64,000 bases of DNA from JAOUJD01 sp963726405 (GTDB lineage: Bacteria > Pseudomonadota > Gammaproteobacteria > Burkholderiales > Burkholderiaceae_F). The position numbers were made by a program, and so were the translations under genes. Each line of letters starts with the position of its first letter. Position 1 is the first letter of the stretch. The notes beneath the pieces are model-generated. The model had not been told where the DNA came from, ran no database searches, and saw only the letters and a list, made by a program, of their open reading frames with translations. The DNA lies in NCBI GenBank assembly GCA_963726405.1, contig CAVSCF010000005.1, positions 434,001 to 498,000 on the forward strand. Direction: 5' to 3'. Of the stretch, positions 61,499 to 64,000 are shown piece after piece.

Positions 61499-62179
61499 AT
61501 GCTGTCCTCGGCCGAAAAGCTGATGATCGACGGCGCGGCGGGCCGAATCGAGTTCGCGCTCGACTGGCCGGAGCACGGCGCCCCGCGCGGCATCGCGTAC
61601 GTGGGGCATCCGCATCCCCTGTACGGCGGCACGCTGGACAACAAGGTTGCCTCCACGATGGCGCGCACGTTCGCGGCACTCGGCTGGCTCGCGGTACGGC
61701 CGAACTTCCGCGGCGTCGGGCGCAGCGAGGGCGCGCACGACGAAGGCCAGGGCGAAACCGAGGACTTCATCCATCTGATCGATGCGTTGCCCTCTGTGCC
61801 GGCCCTCGCCGGGCGCCTGCCAGGGGGACTGCCTCTCGCGCTCGCCGGGTTCTCGTTCGGCAGCTTCGTGGCTGCGCGGGCGGCGCGCACGCTCGCCGCC
61901 CGCCATCATCCGGCGCGCCATCTCGTGCTGGTCGGTTGCGCGGCAGGCAAGTGGCCAATGCCCGACGTCCGTTGTGACACCCTCGTGATCCACGGCGAAA
62001 ACGACGAGACCATCCCTCTGGCCGATGTCTTCGCCTGGGCGCGCCCGCAAAACCTGCCCGTTGTGGTCGTGCCGGGCGCCGATCACTTCTTCCATCGCCG
62101 CCTTCCGCTGCTTAAAACGTTGATAAGCGCGCACATTCTGGGGATGTCCGCGTTTGACGCTGCCCACGAAACTCCTTAA
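61499..62179 (+). CDS. Alpha/beta hydrolase (COG2945)
   Basis: A 226-aa alpha/beta-fold protein. The nucleophile-elbow region reads GFSFGSFVAARA; the Asp and His of the triad would be in the HGENDETIP and GADHFFHRR segments, both conserved. COG2945 members are predicted esterases or dipeptidyl-type hydrolases without known substrates. The ATG directly follows the ferredoxin TAG. Confidence 0.88.
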   Translation: MLSSAEKLMIDGAAGRIEFALDWPEHGAPRGIAYVGHPHPLYGGTLDNKVASTMARTFAALGWLAVRPNFRGVGRSEGAHDEGQGETEDFIHLIDALPSVPALAGRLPGGLPLALAGFSFGSFVAARAARTLAARHHPARHLVLVGCAAGKWPMPDVRCDTLVIHGENDETIPLADVFAWARPQNLPVVVVPGADHFFHRRLPLLKTLISAHILGMSAFDAAHETP

Positions 62180-62239
62180 AAAGAACGACCGACTTCGCAC
62201 TGACGGTCGGACTCCTCAGGGGCACGCTGCACGCGAGTG

Positions 62240-62770
62240 ATGGACAGAACGTTGATCTACGCGAAGACGCCGAAGGGCATCGCCGAGGTGGCTGCGCGGA
62301 CGGCACAGCTGGCGATGACGACTCGTCGCGTGCTGATCATGATGGACGGCAAGCGGACGGTCGACGAACTGTCGGTGCTCGTTCGTCCCGGTGAAATCGA
62401 CGCCATCGTCGACCAGCTCGAGATTGCCGGGCTCGTGCAGAAGGCGTCGGGAGCGACCGCTGTCGAGCCCGCGCCGGCACCCGCAGACGACCGCGCCGAC
62501 GGGCAACACCCGCCGACGACGATCAACACACCGGTCATGGACGACCGCGATCTGACGCCGATCACGCTCGAGGAGGCGAAGCGGCGCGCCGTGCGCGAGT
62601 TGAACGATCGGCTCGGCCCGGAGGCCGAGGTCGTGGCGATCCGCATCGAATCCTGCCGCACGATCGAGGAATTCCGCGAGCGCGTGCGCGACGCCGAGCG
62701 CTTCGTCGCGGCCGCCCTCGGTGCGGCCGCCGCGCAGGACTACCTCCGCGCATTGCGCCGCAAGCCCTGA
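62240..62770 (+). CDS. Uncharacterised protein, possible winged helix at N-terminus
   Basis: A 176-aa soluble protein. Residues 1-75 (YAKTPKGIAEV, MMDGKRTVDELSVLV, DQLEIAGLVQKA) resemble a small winged-helix or PilZ-associated fold of the sort seen in FimV/DnaA-like boxes, followed by an Ala/Pro linker and a charged C-terminal helix-rich half. I do not recognise a family. An adjacent GTG codon three bases upstream is the alternative start. The frame lies between a hydrolase and a carboxypeptidase. Confidence 0.55.
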   Translation: MDRTLIYAKTPKGIAEVAARTAQLAMTTRRVLIMMDGKRTVDELSVLVRPGEIDAIVDQLEIAGLVQKASGATAVEPAPAPADDRADGQHPPTTINTPVMDDRDLTPITLEEAKRRAVRELNDRLGPEAEVVAIRIESCRTIEEFRERVRDAERFVAAALGAAAAQDYLRALRRKP

Positions 62771-62793
62771 GGCGCGCACGCGGGCCGCGCCGG

Positions 62794-62868
62794 CCCGGCG
62801 TCGCTGCGCTTCGAGCGCGACCTCACGGCGGCGAAGCACGAAGCGCGACGGACGCCGGGCGATAAAAT
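62794..62868 (+). promoter_or_regulatory. Large imperfect palindrome and -10 box before the carboxypeptidase
   Basis: Arms CCCGGCGTC...GCGCTTCG (62794-62813) and CGAAGCGC...GACGCCGGG (62839-62859) flank a 25-base loop. GATAAAAT (62861-62868) follows at once, and the GTG start is at 62898. The dyad therefore covers the -35 to -70 zone and may be an operator. Confidence 0.5.
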
Positions 62869-62897
62869 CGGGCGGCTGTCCCTCTGACGTCCCGTCC

Positions 62898-64000
62898 GTG
62901 CCCAACGCCCTCGTCGTCCTGCGTTCCCTGTTCGCGCTGCTCTGCCTGCTCGTCGCTTCGGCCGCCTCCGCGCAGTCAGGGCCCGCGCTGGCGGCCCGCG
63001 CGTGGACCCTCGTCGATGCGATGAGCGGCGTCACACTGACCTCGTCGGCGGCGACGCAGCGCCTCGAACCCGCATCGCTGACGAAACTGATGACGGCCTA
63101 TGTCGTGTTCACCGCGCTCGGGGAGAAGCGCACGCGGCTCGACGCCGGCGTCGCCGTCAGCGCGGCGGCGGTGGCGGCGCCGGGCCGCGCAGGATCGCGG
63201 ATGTACGTCGAGACCGGCCGGCCCGTCTCCGTGGATGAACTTCTGCGTGGGTTGCTCGTCGTCTCGGCGAACGACGCGGCGGTCGCGCTGGCGGAGCACA
63301 CGTCCGGGACAACCGCGGCCTTCGTCGAACGGATGAACGCCGAGGCGCGGCGCCTCGGCATGACCGATACCCGCTTCGCGAACCCGACCGGCCTTTCCGA
63401 CACGCAGCAATACTCCACCGCGGCGGACCTTGCGCGGCTCGCGCAGCGCCTCTTCACCGATTTCCCGCAGTACGCGCCGCTGTACGCGCAGCGCGAGTTC
63501 ACCTACAACCGGATCACACAATCGAATCGCAACCGCCTGCTCTGGAGCGAGAGTCACGTCGACGGCATGAAGACCGGGCAGACGGAGGGAGCGGGCTGGT
63601 CGATCGTCGCGACGTCATCGCGACCGCAGGGGTCGGGCGAGCGGGCGTTCAATCGACGCCTGATCGCTGTCGTGCTCGGTGCGGCCAGCGATTCCGCGCG
63701 CGCCCAGGAAGCGCTGCGCCTGCTGAATTACGGGTTTGCCGCCTTTGATACCGTGCGTCTATACAGGCAGGGCCAGGTGCTGGTGCGCCCGGAGGTCTGG
63801 AAGGGCGACCGGAGCGAGATCCCGATCGGCCTCGAACGGGATGTGTACGTGACAGTGCCCGCCGATGCGCTGCGTGCGCTCGGCAAGGCCGGACTGCAGT
63901 CGTCGCTGGAGCGCCCCGATCCGTTGCTCGCACCCTTGACCAAAGGCGAGACGGTGGGCCGCCTGAAGATCACCGCGGGTGTCGAACCGGTCGCCGACGT
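62898..64000 (+). CDS. D-alanyl-D-alanine carboxypeptidase (PBP5/DacA-DacC type), 3' truncated
   Basis: The frame is open to the window end (368 codons seen). GTG starts a signal peptide (residues 1-26, ending ASAQ). The penicillin-binding triad is intact: SxxK is SLTK in PASLTKLMTAY, SxN is SAN in SANDAAVAL, and KTG lies in HVDGMKTGQTEG. The PBP5 C-terminal domain has begun after about residue 285. It trims pentapeptides in the periplasm. DacA versus DacC cannot be separated without the end. Confidence 0.93.
   Translation, partial: MPNALVVLRSLFALLCLLVASAASAQSGPALAARAWTLVDAMSGVTLTSSAATQRLEPASLTKLMTAYVVFTALGEKRTRLDAGVAVSAAAVAAPGRAGSRMYVETGRPVSVDELLRGLLVVSANDAAVALAEHTSGTTAAFVERMNAEARRLGMTDTRFANPTGLSDTQQYSTAADLARLAQRLFTDFPQYAPLYAQREFTYNRITQSNRNRLLWSESHVDGMKTGQTEGAGWSIVATSSRPQGSGERAFNRRLIAVVLGAASDSARAQEALRLLNYGFAAFDTVRLYRQGQVLVRPEVWKGDRSEIPIGLERDVYVTVPADALRALGKAGLQSSLERPDPLLAPLTKGETVGRLKITAGVEPVAD

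Overview
The window is high-GC, densely packed chromosomal DNA. Gene content and order (slmA, argB, hslVU, dksA, xerC, dapF, metK-ahcY-metF, ttcA, folB, coaX-birA) point to a betaproteobacterium; genus cannot be fixed from the sequence. Supporting signs are a SAH riboswitch before ahcY, a one-cysteine DksA of the betaproteobacterial type, a fused MrpAB subunit and two adjacent LpxL-type acyltransferases. I see no prophage, integrase, IS element, CRISPR array, rRNA or tRNA. Many genes overlap by 1-4 nt and are probably translationally coupled; GTG and TTG starts are common.

Layout. 1-7.3 kb: a Ctp-type protease (5' end outside the window), moeB, slmA, sppA, a HAD nucleotidase, argB and a convergent pair of copper proteins (HMA chaperone and PCu(A)C). 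7.3-14.3 kb: a seven-gene minus-strand operon made of a CaCA-type antiporter and an Mrp-type Na+/H+ antiporter (A/B fused, C, D, E, F, G). 14.4-18 kb: hslV and hslU, unusually separated by a hairpin repeat, and a two-STAS-domain protein. 18.2-23 kb: a probable metal-related cluster (DUF3299 protein, tiny Cys/His protein, FtsX-type ABC permease and ATPase), then DksA with a long Lys/Ala/Pro tail and a His-rich CobW/COG0523 GTPase. 23.2-28.7 kb: rlmI, xerC, DUF484, dapF and two acyltransferases. 28.7-34.1 kb: a methyl-cycle block metK, ahcY, panE-like, a small membrane protein and metF, with two structured leaders. 34.1-41.8 kb: DUF2917/LysR divergent pair, a 330-bp hairpin array, 5-FTHF cyclo-ligase, soluble lytic transglycosylase, NDUFA9-like protein, DUF3144, GST, a CCA enzyme without its HD motif, DUF2905. 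41.9-51.7 kb: a small secreted protein, MidA-like methyltransferase, pteridine reductase-like SDR with folB and ttcA, a Gcr-family membrane protein, DUF454, truncated globin, DUF4112, ilvA and a frameshifted srkA. 51.9-64 kb: a giant FAD/FeS oxidoreductase, a small lipoprotein, GNAT and HIT proteins, SPOR protein with coaX and birA, VanZ-like protein, 2Fe-2S thioredoxin-like ferredoxin, hydrolase, an unknown protein, and a D,D-carboxypeptidase running off the end.

The genes are mostly housekeeping. The most unusual signals are non-coding: (i) a two-hairpin repeat family with three copies, one splitting hslV from hslU and two in inverted orientation between a LysR gene and the cyclo-ligase gene; (ii) a palindrome downstream of metK followed by a second, diverged copy of the metK 3' end; (iii) a metK leader in which an 11-bp stem covers the Shine-Dalgarno sequence.
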